Shown: positions 13,434-26,568 of the stretch, piece by piece | How the letters are laid out: every line of letters begins with the position of its first letter | Numbering within the stretch: position 1 is the stretch's first letter | From: Apus apus | Taxonomy: Eukaryota > Chordata > Aves > Apodiformes > Apodidae | DNA length: 64,000 bases | Assembly (NCBI RefSeq): GCF_020740795.1 | Contig: NC_067282.1 | Location: 130,381,132-130,445,131 of the forward strand | Direction of reading: 5' to 3' | The notes under the pieces: generated by a model | Told to the model about the DNA's origin: nothing | Databases searched by the model: none | Seen by the model: only the letters and a program-made list of their open reading frames with translations | Program-made: the position numbers and the translations under genes

Positions 13434-14123
13434 GCAGTGTGCCTGACCTCTGCATCCTGCCTTGCAATGTTCTCTAATTTCTGTGCATATTTTAGGAATG
13501 CTGGCAGACAGATAACCTTGTGGTCTTACCCCTTTGACTCTGGAAAAGATGCCTGTATGATTTATGTATTTTATTTATTGATCTCTTTTCCCCTCTTCTA
13601 CAAATGCTACACTGAAATGTGCGTCTTTCAAAAGAAATTAAGTGCATCCAGCACACTTGGGTCAAAAAAAAACACACCTGCTTTCACTAGAGAAGAAAAA
13701 TTTCTGCATGAAAAGTTTACACATTTGTCTAGTGGCTGTAATAACCTGCTGCCTCCTGGAGAGCTAAGACAGGAGAAAGGAGAGGGAATTGAGGAGCTGA
13801 GCCCTACAGTAAGGAGCACCAACACAAAGTCTGAGTTTGCTGAGAAAAGCCCCATGAAGAAAGAAAATCAATTTTCTATTGAGAAATCTAAAGAAAGGGT
13901 TAAAAGCTATGACAAACTTGTCATGTTTAGGAGGTGTTCAGACAAACTGATGAAGCTTATCTGTGATCCATGGCCCTTGGGAAGCAGTCTTCCCTTTCTT
14001 TGGTTTGGGGTTGCACCACAGCCCTACTGCTGCCTCGCTTCACAGAATTGCTGGGTAATCTGGAATGAAAAAGGTTTTCTCCAGCTACACTGGATGGATT
14101 CTGAAAAAAACGCTTCTGCTTAG
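13434..14123 (+). other. Long anonymous open frame (230 codons with stop), coding status doubtful
   Basis: This is the longest stop-free frame in the window. It runs from a TGA at 13431 to TAG at 14123; the first ATG is at 13467, giving about 218 residues. The N-terminal third is hydrophobic and Cys-rich (MIYVFYLLISFPLFY around residues 41-55). The middle is highly charged (KSEFAEKSPMKKENQ), and the C-terminus is Trp-rich. I recognise no domain. A splice-acceptor-like pyrimidine run ending 'gcatattttag' lies inside it near 13494. Shorter open frames overlap it on the minus strand. It may be chance, or an exon of an unrecognised gene or a decayed retrocopy. Confidence 0.12.
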
Positions 14124-16087
14124 CAGAGAGAAGGACTGAGAGGGCCACCCTGGCCAGGCAGGTGTGCAGTGCTCTGTCTAGGTGGGAGATCTGAAGAGCT
14201 GGCCACTTCTGCAGGAGCCAAGGAGGCAATGTGGAGCACTGTGATAAAATCCAGACCCTGCCCCAGGGAAGCTCTGATTTTTGAAAGGCAGGCAAAAATC
14301 TTTTGTTGCCATTCATAAGGCATGACTGTCCCCAAAGACTGAAGAAACAAAGCTGAGAAAGATAGTTCTTGGACTTCTATTGGCTATTAGGTGCCACCCA
14401 CCAGACAATACCTGCGGGTTGTTCTCATTTAAAAGCTGTAAAGCTACTGTCTCCTGTATCTGGCTTGTTCTGGGAAATGTGTTGCCCTGCTTCCTTCCCC
14501 ACAGTCCCTCTGCCAAGGACTCTGCAGGGACACGTGTTCAGCTCCCATGTGGGAGCTGATGATGCTGAATGGGGTGATGGGGAACAGAAGAGCTTGTGAA
14601 GTGGCGCTTAGCTGAGTAGTAATTTCCTGAGTGTCGGTGCTCAAACCTCCAGCAGATTAATTTTGTACTGAACAACATACTGCTTGTTGGTGAATCAAGT
14701 CCCCCATCTAACTGCTGTAGCTAGAGCTGCATTGAACTTGTACATTGGTGCCCTTTTCTGTCTAGGGATGGGGAAAAATAGGACAAGATCTAACTGGAAA
14801 AGATGTTACGTGATAAAACTGAGCTGAGGAAGCTGTGGCCAAAGATAACTGACACTGACCCAGATATCCTGGAGGTTGTTTTCCTTGTCAGATGATATAA
14901 TTATAGGAATTATAAATGGAGAGAAACTATTGAAACGATTTTGTCCTTTCCATGATAACACAGTGCTTCTACATCACTCTTCCCTGGTTCTCTGCACATC
15001 TACTAGCACTTAGCCATTGGATAGTACTTTGGTAAAATTAATCCTCAACTTTATCTAACCCTTCTAAATAGCTATGACATAAACAGCATTTAGCTCTCTA
15101 ATAGTTTTGGAAAGCTGACTAAATGAATTAGGTGAAACCATCTAAGAGATTAATTTTTTTTAGGGGGGCAAGTGCAGGGGGGGACAATGGGTGGTCAGGA
15201 AAGCTCTTTAAATCCCACATAATGGTTTGTATTTGAGTTCTGTCATTGCATTGAAAGCAGACAAGCTGTGCATGAGGCTTTTAAGGAATAGATCCTAGGA
15301 TAGGATAGAGAGCACCCTTCCTAACTTCTGACACTGTAAACCTCCTTGAAAGGATCTCATCTTTTTCTTGTGCTGTGAAAAAACCTGAACTGCTGTTTTT
15401 CCAAATGAGACTTGCAGTGTTTGTGCATTCTTTGTGCCAGCTTTTTTCTCTACTCTGATGTGACCAATTCTGAACAACCAGAACCACTTTGCTATTTTAT
15501 CTGAGACCTGGAAGACTTAAAAGAAACTTCTTGAGATCAATACATCAAGGAAACAAAACCTCAAATTTCTTTTAGTCTGTGGAAGATAATGATGCTCAAA
15601 ACCTGGCAAGAGTAAGGCATCCAGACATTACTGCATATATTTGTGTCATAAATGTGCCTGGGGAAATTCAGGCTGCTTATGATCATTGCAAGGCCAGAAG
15701 ACAAGCAAAGTATGCTAAATAACAATAACTGAGCACTGGCCTGAAAGGCTTATGGTGAGTTTTCCCAACCATCTCCTGATAAAACCTCTTGTGTTGCTTA
15801 ATCCATTTGCATTCATGGCAATTGCTCTTTATTTAGGAGAGAAAATCCTCAAGATTTCAGTATTTATTCACTGAATATTTATATAAACTTATCTGGAGAA
15901 GAGCACTGTCTTACAGGCCTTTATTCTTTGTGAGCTTGAAAGTGACTCTTGCTGCCTGTTCCAGAAAAATCATCCTGAAGTGGATCCATGAGCCCAGTGA
16001 ATCCTGAATGGTAGCAAAGCAAGTAGGTTAAAGTAGAGGAAGAATGTTGTGGTTGAAGTATTAATTCTGCCACAAACTACCCAAGTG

Positions 16088-16141
16088 ATTATTTGGTATC
16101 CCACTTATATATTATTTGGTAATCCCACTTAAGGTGGGATT
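16088..16141. repeat. Local duplication with adjoining inverted repeat
   Basis: 'attatttggtatcccactta' (16088-16107) is repeated with one inserted base at 16111-16131. The second copy forms a hairpin with what follows: 'aatcccac' (16121-16128), loop ttaag, 'gtgggatt' (16134-16141), with 8-bp perfect arms. Confidence 0.85.
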
Positions 16142-19100
16142 TGACTGCCTGGACTTAGCATTCTGGTGCCACCCGTGTTGTCTTTATAAATCTGAGATGT
16201 TTGGACCCTGATGGCAAACACAGCAAAGGTGACAGGATTTAAGAGAGACATATCTTTCTGGAACAAAGGTAACTGAAGACTAGGTGGGGCATCCCATTGT
16301 ACCTAAAATGGTGCAGAATGTTCCAGTAACTGAATCCCACCCTTCCTGGGCAAAAATGGGAATTGGCAATGCTCAGAGTACTGATACCTCCAGTAGCTCC
16401 TGCACATTTAGCCTCCATGGGGAATTCAAACCCCTGGGCAGGCTCCTGGCAGTGCAGGAGGACACACAGGTTGTCTCAAAACTCACCAAATCCATTGCAC
16501 TTAGCTGGAGAAACAGCATGGGATACAGGGATGTCTTTTGAATCCTATTGCTCTTCAAGACAGCTAAATCTGCAGAGTGCTGGTCAGCCAAGCCTCACTA
16601 AGATCTCCAGCCTGAAGCTCCTTCTGGGCAGAACCTGCCAAGAATCTTGCTCTTCGAGTGCAATAATCCTCTCCTTATCGCCATTCATGCGAGTCCTTTT
16701 TCCCAGCAGGATACTCCAGGCCCCATCTCCAGATATGAGTGCAGAATATGTTTCTGACATCCTCTCTGCCCTGCACATGAATCCCTAACTGCTGCAACAG
16801 CACCGGGAGCAACCACTACGCTGGGATTCTCTGCGAGGGCGTGTTTGAACACTGGCATGATCAGACTAGCTGAAATATGACATGTCTTTTCACCTGAAAA
16901 TGGGATTTCACAGCCTGCTGGCCTGCAGAGAGGAGATGTGTGCTGCATGGATCACTGTCAAGCAGGGGATGCAACCGTTTGCACGTTTATTTATTTTTTC
17001 CTTGTGAGAATACCTCATAACAGTGATCAAATTCAACTGGACTTTTTCCTCTGCAGAAGTTTCATGACACCTGTGGGCTTCTCAGGACCTTCAGAGGTAG
17101 CCTGTAAGACAGCTTTGTGTTTCAGCTACAGAAGTGCAGTGTTTCAGATTCCTCTTTCCCAGTACCTTGTTCAGGAGAGAAAGGATCCCTTTTTAGTAAG
17201 GTGAGAGGACCCTTTGTAAAATTCAGTCTATTTGTGTCTTACCAACAAGGTGTCAGTTTTCTTCTATAGCTTCTTCCATACTAAAATCAAAGGAGCATCT
17301 TCTTTGAAGATATGATCCTACCCCTTCCTTCTGCTCTGCTTCTCTGGTTTAAACAAGCTCCCTTTGAACATCCAGTATTAAAGGGTACACTTCTTTTATC
17401 TTGGTTGCAAATGTTTCCAAGTTCTTGGAACCCCACTCTCTGAACTCCGTGCATTCCAACCCCTGGCACAACATTTTAAGTTCTTCAGGGAAAAAACAAG
17501 ACAACAACGTAGATGTGAGTGGCACCCAGCACCTGTGATGATGTCTGCTGCTATTTAATAGTAACAGTAGTTTGATACTAACAGTAATCTCTGGGGTTGT
17601 TGGTTTTTTTTCCAATAAATGCCAGAGATTTGGCACATGCAGTCAGGCAGATGGTGCAAGCAAATACCTAAGGCTGCCTTTTTAAAGCCCAAGCTCTGCC
17701 AGGCGGAGTTTTTTCAGCTTCCAAGCCGGCATATTTTGTATAAGAGAAGACCTCTGCTTGCTCACTTTTCTGGGATAGGCATGCAAGGATAACATCTTGG
17801 CAATATAGAGCTGAGTAGAGGTTTATGTGGTTTATTTTCTGTTCAACCTTCTTGCCCACAGTACAGGTCTAATTTGTTTGGCACAGCAGGCAGTTGTGTT
17901 ACTTTGAAGGCTGGACATCTGCAAAGAAGAAGGGGCAAGAAAATGCTGGGGTTGTCATGAGCCACTTCCTAAAGATAAACAATTTAGGTTGAATTTCCGC
18001 TGTTACTGGGGCTCCCCACAGACACTTGTGCTCCAGTTCTGTCACTGAGACACTGAAACACCAAGAGAAATGCTAACTTTTAAATTAAATTAATAGATGG
18101 ACTGTCCTCTCCTGCTGCCATCTCCCCAAAATTTAATTTGAAAAATGTTTACTTCAGGGAGGCAGTGAAAATGTTTGTCGTTCATAAAAACTGATTGTTT
18201 GACTTGAGGTGATAGGTCCATAAAGTAAATTCTGCAGAAAACCATGGTCTGACCAGGTTGCTTTACCTAAGTTTTAGTGTGTTTCTGTGTTTTCATGGAA
18301 AATATTAATGGTGTTATTATGTTAATGATGATGTAACTTTTGCCTGTTTTTATGGAAAACAACATATATTAGCCATTCTCATTACCATAACATGCTCTTC
18401 CCATTTTAAATTTAAAACATGTCCAAGTTAGGAAAAACAAATGCCAGAACTAGTTCTCCTCACTTCTGCATTCTTCAGTTACTCTTGTGACAGATTTGGG
18501 ATCTGCCTGTGCCAAGCTGAATTCCATTTGGATGGCTGAGCCCCTCTGCCTCACAGTATTATTCATCCTATCTGATGACTGTGCTTTGGTATTTCAGCCT
18601 TGTTATTGATTTAAAACATCTTTCTGCAGCAGGGATTTGTTGCTGGTTGGGGTGCAAGACATGTTTGCAGCTGCACAGCCCAAGATGGAGTGGATGTCCC
18701 CGACGCAGAGGCTGGGAAGGCAGTAGCATCATTTCTTGCAAACCAGAAGGGAAGCAAGAGGGAAGCACTGAATCCTCTAGGTCTGTCCCCAAAGTCCTGC
18801 TTCTGCCTGATGTGTTACCAGTTAGAAAAGGCAGCTCACAGTGCCCTGCACCTTTGCATGGTGTGTTTTGGCCAGGAAGAGCCATCTGCTGAAGCCAAGC
18901 GTTTTCTGTTCAGGGACTGTTGATATTCCTGGGCTGCCTTCCAGGCAGGTGGGATCTGGAATCTTCTCAGCAGCAAAGGATGGACATTTCTGGTTCTTAA
19001 AATCAGGTGTTTTCCTGACCAAAGAGGTGGCAGATTGACATGTTGTCACCAGAAGAAAGTTGTGAGGAGGGAAATCAGGGTGAGCTTTTTGTTCTGTGCA

Positions 19101-19570
19101 CACAATCGAGGGAGACTGGAAGATTTCTTTGTGGGTAACTGAATTTATAATTTGTTTTTTTTAAAATACCAGCAGTTCCCTTCTACTTGCAGGAATAAAA
19201 GTGATGGTGGTTATCGAAATTTTTTTAAAGAAACTTTCTGAAAGGGGTTAAGTGGCAATGCAGAGGGCTCTGGCGTGAATCCTCCTGCCCACATGTGGGG
19301 GAGAGTGGGTGAAGTAGAGGGTTGCTAGAACACCCAGAGCTCTGGTCTTGGAGGATGCATCCCCACAGCTTGGGAAGGGCAACGGGCATGGAGACCATGT
19401 GGATCCATGCAGCTGGAGATACAGACACTGACTCCACATGTCTTAATGTCTAATCTTTACAGTTCATTGCCCTGTGGGAGCCAGGGGTCTCTTTGCAGTG
19501 AATGAGTTATTTTGAAAGATGGGATGACTTTTTCACAGCCACAACCATCAAAAAATAGTGGAGAAGAAAA

Positions 19571-19638
19571 CTTTTTCTTTTTTTCTTTTTCCTTCTCTCT
19601 TTTTTCTCTCTGCCTTGCCTTTCCTTTTTTTCTCTTGT
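19571..19638 (+). repeat. Polypyrimidine tract
   Basis: Nearly pure C/T on the plus strand (for example 'ctttttctttttttcttttt'), interrupted by two G near 19612-19617. The minus strand gives a meaningless Lys/Glu/Arg-rich open frame (19457-19765). Such tracts can form triplex DNA, but no role is shown here. Confidence 0.85.
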
Positions 19639-21363
19639 TCATTAATTCCTCGTATGTCCTTTTCCTCACACAGTGAAGAAAACTGAGTGGTTTTCTTTTG
19701 ATTCTAGCTGGTTTATCTTTCTGCTTCTCCTGAAGTAGCACAATATTGCAAAATCTGGATTGCAAATCAAGCAGGGATTGAGTCTGTAAATGGGAAATGA
19801 GTTATGTTTTGCTTGGGAAAAAAAAAAATAAATTATAATTAAGACCTAAAAAGTGCTTACAGAAAATTATCCAAGAGCATTGTTTTTAGACAGGAATTTC
19901 AATTTACACAAGTGGTCTTCATCCCAGGTGTGGCATGAGTGGAAAATACAGATGAAAAAAAACTTTTAAGTATTTCTTAAACCATAATTTTATCTCTTCA
20001 TTTTTAATTGATATTTAAGTAAAACTTTGCCAACTGCCTTAGCACCAGATTTTCAAATAACTTTTCAAGAGAAACCTGTACCATGAATGATTATTTAGCA
20101 CAAACAGCCCTTACAGAGCAACATGAATTCCATTCTTCCACCATTTGCTTTTCATACCCATTGCTGCTGCTGTAGGTAGCACCTGTGTGACACGGTCACT
20201 TCATACACCATTTTTATTAAACAGAAGGGTTCTCATTTGTGGTTTCTTCTGCATATCCAGTGTGAGATCAGAGAAGAGACAAGGGCTGTGCAGCAAAGCC
20301 TCACTGAGTGTGAAACTCCATCAGCTTTCAGGCTGTCTTGACTGAAGGATGGTACCCATGGAGCTAACACAGCACCCAGCTCATCCCCACCCTGGGATGC
20401 AGGAGTCTCACAGGCTTGCACAGGGACATTGTTTCTGAGCAAGCCTGGCTGCTGAGCTCTGTGGTTTGCTGCTCCTGAGGACTCTGTCTTTCAGTGGAGA
20501 GGACAGGAAGAGGATATTTGGGAGAAGTCAGCCCTGATGAGGCAATGGTGACAGCTTAGGGGCAGCGTGCTTCCTTGCCACTTCCCATCACGGCAGCTGA
20601 TGGACAATTAGCAAATCGTGTTGGTGGTCGGTCTGCTGATTCTTGTTTACTTTCCTGCTCACTCTCATAATTTTCTTTTAAGATATGCTATTCTTCACCT
20701 TTTCTGTGAAAGGTGTAAAATGAGCTACAAGAGCTGAATTAATCTCCTCCTTTCCCCTTGCCAAGCTTCTCTGCAGGGGTAGGAGCAGCACACAACCAGC
20801 AGTGAGTCACTGTGCATCCCTGCATGTGCAGCATTTTCTGGAGCAGGGGAGGTCACAACCTAAAAAACCTTGCTTCCTACACCAGCTATAAGAAGAACCT
20901 TACATTATATTAAGCATTTCCAATACTTACGTGGCACAAAAGAGGAGGGTTTCTTGTTTGCCTTACTAATCTCTTGTTTAATTTTAAAGATCACTATTAG
21001 GGTGGAGAGCAGTTAGGTCTAGCTCAACATCTTTCTTAGCAAAAATGGGTGACCCATAAAGTTTCAGATGAGATGAGGTTTGATGCTAGTCAGAGAACGG
21101 GGTGATGTTTTAATTAAGTGGGAGAGATGGAATGAGTAACATGTAGGAATAGATAACAGGACTTTGTTCTAAAGCAGAGGACAACACATCAATGGAAGAT
21201 CTGAATGTTTCTGTTAACCAGAGGTGGATGGAGCTAATTCTACCCCAAAAAAATAATAAAATAAATAAATCCAAGGAACAGGGAAATATTAGTGCTCTCC
21301 TAAAGGGCTGCACTGCTTTTAGCTGAGATAGAGTTAGTATTCTTCATAGTATCTAGCAGGGGC

Positions 21364-21630
21364 AACTAGCAACAAGACAAAAGGACGTGGCCTCAAGCTG
21401 CTCCAGGGGAGGTGTAGGTTGGATATTAGGAAGCACTTCCTCACAGAGAGAGTGATCAGACACTGGAATGGACTGCCCAGGGAAGTGGTGGAGGCACCAT
21501 CCCTGGATGTGTTCAAGGAGAGGCTGGATGTGGCACTTAGTGCCATGGTCTGGCTGATGTGGTGGTGTTGGTCATAGGCTGGACTTGAGGATCTTAAAGG
21601 TCTTTTCCAGCCTTGGTGATTCTGTGATTC
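21364..21630 (+). mobile_element. CR1 LINE, 5'-truncated, Y-like 3' end
   Basis: A short forward CR1 copy. It begins in the C-terminal ORF2 segment (acaagac...ggcctcaagctgctccagg), runs through 'ggttggatattaggaagcac' and 'gactgcccagggaagtggtg', and ends with 'ggtcttttccagccttggtg' followed by 'attctgtgattc'. That order is typical of the Y-type CR1 3' end. Only about 270 bp survive, and no useful open frame remains. Confidence 0.95.
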
Positions 21631-24408
21631 ACAAAACCTTCCTGAATGACCTACATCAGGTTGTGTGTGCAGGAGCACAGAGAGTCTCTGGATCTGAGAA
21701 TTTTCATGGAGGAATATGATTAGTGTTACCGTACCATGCTACTGCCTGAGCTGTTGACTGGGGAGCCATCATTGTGGTTGGTTTCATAGTTCACCTCAAG
21801 TCACTTCATCTTCTCTTGAAGAAAGAATATGATGTGCTTCAAACATAGGCTCATTAAAACTTCAAAATGTGGTTGAGTTTGAATAACCCGTTTTCTCAGT
21901 TTCTAAGTTCTGATCTTTTCCAAGTGAGCCAAAAAACCCTGCCGTGTTCAAGGCAATATGTCTGGCTCCTGGCCAGCTCTTCAGCTGATCTCCAGTACAA
22001 GTTTCTCCTTGCAACCAAAACAGACTCCTGCTGGAAAAGGGCTGAGCCCCAGACCCAGGATGCCAATGCAGCTGTGACTGTGGAGAAGCAGCTGCTCCTT
22101 CTCTGTCATGAGTATGTCAAACCCCTGGTCCACAGACCTTTTGGAAATTCAGATTCAGTGGGTTAAGGCTTTGACTCTCCTTCATTCATCTCCCAGATTT
22201 AAAAGCAACAAACTGTATTGTCATTTCCATCAGCTACAACAGTGAATGCTTTTTTTGGTGTTCTTTTTTTTCTTTTTGGTGGAGGTTGTGGAATGCATCC
22301 AGCTGTGAACAGGTTTCTAATAAAGATTCTTCTAAGTAATAGCCAAAAGAGGATGCTTTAACCTATGATGTGGAATAGTGAGCACCCAGAACAAGGTTTA
22401 GACTGAAGCAATGAGGTAACTGAGTGTGTAACTGTGAAGGTCCAGAGTCCCTCTTCTCTCAAAATCCTCTATACTCAGCATATTTTATGATTTCCAAAAA
22501 GAAAACACAGAGGCTTTCTCAAAGGCTTTGGGACAGACACAAATGCAGAGCAAGGGGCTGAGAAAGGATAAAAGATGCCAATGCATAAGGCTTGTCAAAC
22601 TGTTGCTGATACACAGAACAGAAGTAATTAACTCCTCATGAATAGTTAAATTTGAAGTGTTAAGGGGTGACTGTGTTCCACAGAAAGCTTAGCAAAATAA
22701 CTGGACCCTGTGGGCTTTGCCATGAAGTTAACTGGATTTGGAAAGCTGGTCCCATAGTTCTAGTCAAGCTATGCAAATACTCTGAGCACATTTAATGTAT
22801 GTAAATTAAATTAATGTTAAATCACCATGTCACTGTGATAGGGAGTAATACTGGAAAAGCAAATGGGATGCACGGCAAATGGAGGTGATTCAGCTGTCAG
22901 ACTGTATGCATGAATATTTCCTTAAACTCTTTTCTAAATGGAGAGATTATGAAAGTACAATTTTACTTAAAAGAGCAAATATTAAATAAATTTTTAAATG
23001 GTGACACTATTGTTTCTTTCTGCTTAGTCCTGCAGCGCCCCAGCTTCAGCTTTAATGTTCAAGCTTGCTACTTTAGTTTTCTAAAAATAGCCTGTCAGAC
23101 TATGTCTTACATTTCATTATTTTATGAATATTCCTTTGGACATTCTAGGCCATAATAATCAGCCCCCAAACTGGCACTGTAAAGCAAATATTGTCCCTTC
23201 CTTGAATAGATGAATTATTAATTGAGGTTAGATTTTTTTTTTTGGTGGAGGAAGTTCTGAGGAGTTCAGTTTTGCAACAAACATTTTAATCTTGTATCAC
23301 TGAGCTCTTAGTCCAGGCAAGTAGATATAAACCTGATGAATTATAAATGTTATGGTGCTGCCAAACTCCAAGCTAAAGGGAAAACGTGGCAGTTCAGAAG
23401 GTCACATGTATCTGGTCCCTCAGAGCTTGGTGCACAGGTCCAAGATGCTGCTGGGTGGGGCTGCAGCTCTGCTGAGGTTGTTGTCAGCAACAGAAAGTGG
23501 TTTATCTGTTGAGGTATTTTTTAATTTTATCTTTTTTCTTAAAACCAATCAGTATTCTAATATTGACACTCATGGGCATCAATAAAATGGGAGTGGGTAA
23601 AGAGACAAGAGCACAAATACCAATTATTCTCTTTTGTTGCTTCTTAGAGAAAGCATATTAAACTTGTGTTGAATTGAATTAAAAGGAGAGCTGTCTTGGG
23701 AATAATTTTTACAAAATAGTGTGTAGTATTGATGTCTTACATGCTTAGTTGGGAGGAAATTATTGAAGTCTGGAAATGCTGTTGTGACTGAAGGGCTGCA
23801 GTAATCGAGCACTGAAGGACTTTCTTCCCTAGAGTTTTGGTTTTGGTGGTACTTCTTTGTTTTAAAGAAAAAAATGAATGGCAACCAAAAGCCTAGATAA
23901 GAACAAAAACCTTTTGAGTACATCAGGATGTTTAGTTCAACAATTATGATTTGCAGAAGGATATGTAGTGAAGTATTGACCTCAACTATTAATGGAAGGA
24001 AGAAAAAGGAATTTCTACCCCTAAATATCTCATTTGATAACCCTGAGCCAGGTCACCAGGCACAGTCCTTTAGTCAGTAGGAAGAGGTTTGGGTCTGTGC
24101 TTTGCTTATTTTGTTCTGCTTCAGGATGAAGTGAGGGCTCTACTCCACCTTGCTGATTGGAGATGGACCACTGTCCTTGTTCAGCTGTGACATGGCCATA
24201 GCCTGCAGTGAGGAGACCTGCTGGAAAGCAGCATGGTTTGTTGGATCTGGATGCTTGGTGTTGGAAGATATTTTACGTGCAGACCCAACCCTTGCCCTGG
24301 AACAGGCCTTTTTCTCCTGGAGATGATGAGTGAGAAAGCACTTGCTTAGGAATGATTTCTTCAGCATTTCATTTTAAATTTCTGTACGTTTTTGGACCTT
24401 TCTGCTAA

Positions 24409-25062
24409 TGCGCAATATGGCTGCCTAGGGAAAATGTGGTAGTTTTAGAGAGACCTGAGCTTCCTTTCAACAGAGCCTGCAGCTTCAGGAGGCAGGAGCT
24501 GTTAAATTGTCCTTTAGTGAAGGCATTCCAATGGAAGTTGTTCTGCTTCGGGTCCAGGGATTCTGCTGTCCCAGACTCATCAGGCATGGCCCTAGCAGGC
24601 CTCCGTGATCTCATCCTTCAGCAGGTCTGGGGACATCTAACAGCTGTACTCTTCATCTTCTTAGCCAAGATCCTTGTATTTCAGCACACAGACAGGGAAA
24701 AAAATGGGGTTTCTATTTATTTTTTTCTTTTTTTTATTCCATTTCCCTCCTTCTGCCTCCATAGTCCTCCTTTCTCCAGCACAGACCCAGCTCCATCTCA
24801 CAATGTCCCCTCCTTGCCTGAGTTTGACCACTATTTTCCCCTCAGTCCTATCAAGCATCAAATGATTTTTCCAGAATGTCACCCCACAGCTTTAACTGGA
24901 ATTGGACTAAGAGACAAACCCCAAATCCAAGAGGGAGATGTGGGACCACGGGGACAGTTTGTCCTTGCCCAGAAAGGCTCTCTTCTCCTCCCCACGGCAG
25001 ACCTTGTGTGCCTCTGCGTCTCAGGAAGCGAATTAAGTCCAGATTGTTTAGTCACGGGATGA
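24409..25062 (+). other. Long anonymous open frame (218 codons with stop), coding status doubtful
   Basis: Stop-free from after TAA (24406-24408) to the stop at 25060-25062. The first ATG is only at 24586, leaving about 158 residues. The middle is created by a polypyrimidine region near 24710-24780, giving a Phe/Pro/Ser-rich stretch (SIYFFLFFIPFPSF). No domain, signal or family is recognised. Open frames also exist in another plus frame (24876-25181) and on the minus strand (24879-25139), so the area is simply poor in stops. Most likely chance. Confidence 0.08.
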
Positions 25063-26534
25063 TAACACGGTTCTTGGTCACACAGCCAGTGAAACAGCCT
25101 GGGGAGGCAGTTCTGCACCACCACTTTAGTCAGATACACTTCAAGTGCTCTGCAGCCAAGTCAGCTGAAAACTTCAGGTGAAGGGAAGCTCTGGTTGCAT
25201 CCAAAGCCAGGCAAAAATCCTGATTTCTGCAGCTGCCATCCAGCTCCCCCACTTTCAGCTGTCATCACTTTCTGTATCACACTGCCATAAATCCACACTG
25301 GTGTTCTTCTGTGAGACACTGTGTGCTAATGGATAATGCTTTCATAAGTCCTAGCAGCATCGTGCCCATTCACAGAGCCAGGAGTTACTTCTGGCTTGCC
25401 AACTATTATTAGGTGACTAATATACATAAAGGAAGCATTTATGAAAACACGTCCAGTCAAAATTTCTGGTGGAATGACTGGTGTTACAACAGTTGGCAAG
25501 AGGCTTGTACAGGGGCAAGTGCTCCCCTGAAGTCAAGTGCAACTCCAAAAAGTAATAGGGCAAGAAAGAGTGGTTGACTTATATAGATAAGAGGAAAGGC
25601 AAAGAGGTGAAATGGATTGTCTGACCTGGTAGCACAGAAGAGATTATCAAAGGAGCCATTTTCTCTCAGAAGGTGCTGCTTTATGAAGTTCAGATTTCCA
25701 TGGGGATGTGTCAGCAGGAAAAGAGGAGTTAATTCCATTGATGTTCCTGCTGACACAACTTTCTGTTCAAAAACAATCACACTGAAAAATCTTGGCATGC
25801 AAACAGCAAATTACTTGGAAGTTTCTGTTCTACAAGGACATTTTGTGTATTTCAAAGCTGATACTGAAAAACAAAATAGAATCCAAAACCTGCAGCCTTT
25901 CCTGTTGGGTGAACCTACTTTTTTGCAGGTCAGGGTGATAATAAAACATAGAAGTACGATTCCAGGTCTTGCAAAACTTGGTTCTTCCCATGGGAACACA
26001 AAGCCTTTTCATACTCAATTTTGCTGAGGGCCTGTTAGTTATTGCTGATGCCAGGCTAATGCACTTTTCAGTATAAAACCTGCATGCACAGACATGCTGT
26101 GAGAGCATCCACTTCAGTAGGAAACCCTGTCATGTTTTTCTGATTCTGAAACGAAAGGTCAGAGCACAAGGAATCTGCTGGCACTGACCCCTCCTAAAGT
26201 GGGGAGGTGGGTTTGCACCCCTTGCTGGCATGCAATAGAGGAAAGGAGGAAAAACAACAACTTGTCCAGATCTGGGATATGTCACAGAAACTCTGCTGCT
26301 TCCTGGTCTTTAACATGTTGGGGGTTCTGCTGAGCTATTCCCAGTCTAGGTTTCACCTCAATGACACCCGTTTCGCCCGAGTCCTTTGGGCAAAGGGGTG
26401 CACGGTATCAACCTTGGTAAGGTGGGAAGTGAATGATGTTTGGGACTTCTAAAGCTGAAGCCAGGATTTCACCTCACTCGAAATTTCTCTTGACGTTCTA
26501 GACACTTGATTTGGTTTTGTTTAAATTTTAAAAC

Positions 26535-26568
26535 TTTGGTGGGGTTTTTGTTTGTTTGTTTGCTTTTA
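26535..26568 (+). repeat. G/T-rich tract with (GTTT) repeats
   Basis: 'ttggtggggtttttgtttg' followed by further GTTT units. It is a short simple repeat. Confidence 0.85.

Larger units (their letters stand above)
8050..21363. other. Non-coding stretch, no gene recognised
   Basis: Thirteen kilobases without a recognisable gene or interspersed repeat. Minor features are A11 (9488-9498), T12 (10584-10595), a 21-bp-period duplication (11646-11681), T14 (12733-12746), a duplicated and palindromic segment (16088-16141) and a polypyrimidine tract (19571-19638). The only notable open frame is 13434-14123, listed separately. Confidence 0.7.

Noticed and set aside
19457..19765. 102-codon minus-strand frame with a Lys/Glu/Arg-rich centre resembling a coiled coil
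   Set aside because: The charged run is produced by the polypyrimidine tract at 19571-19638.
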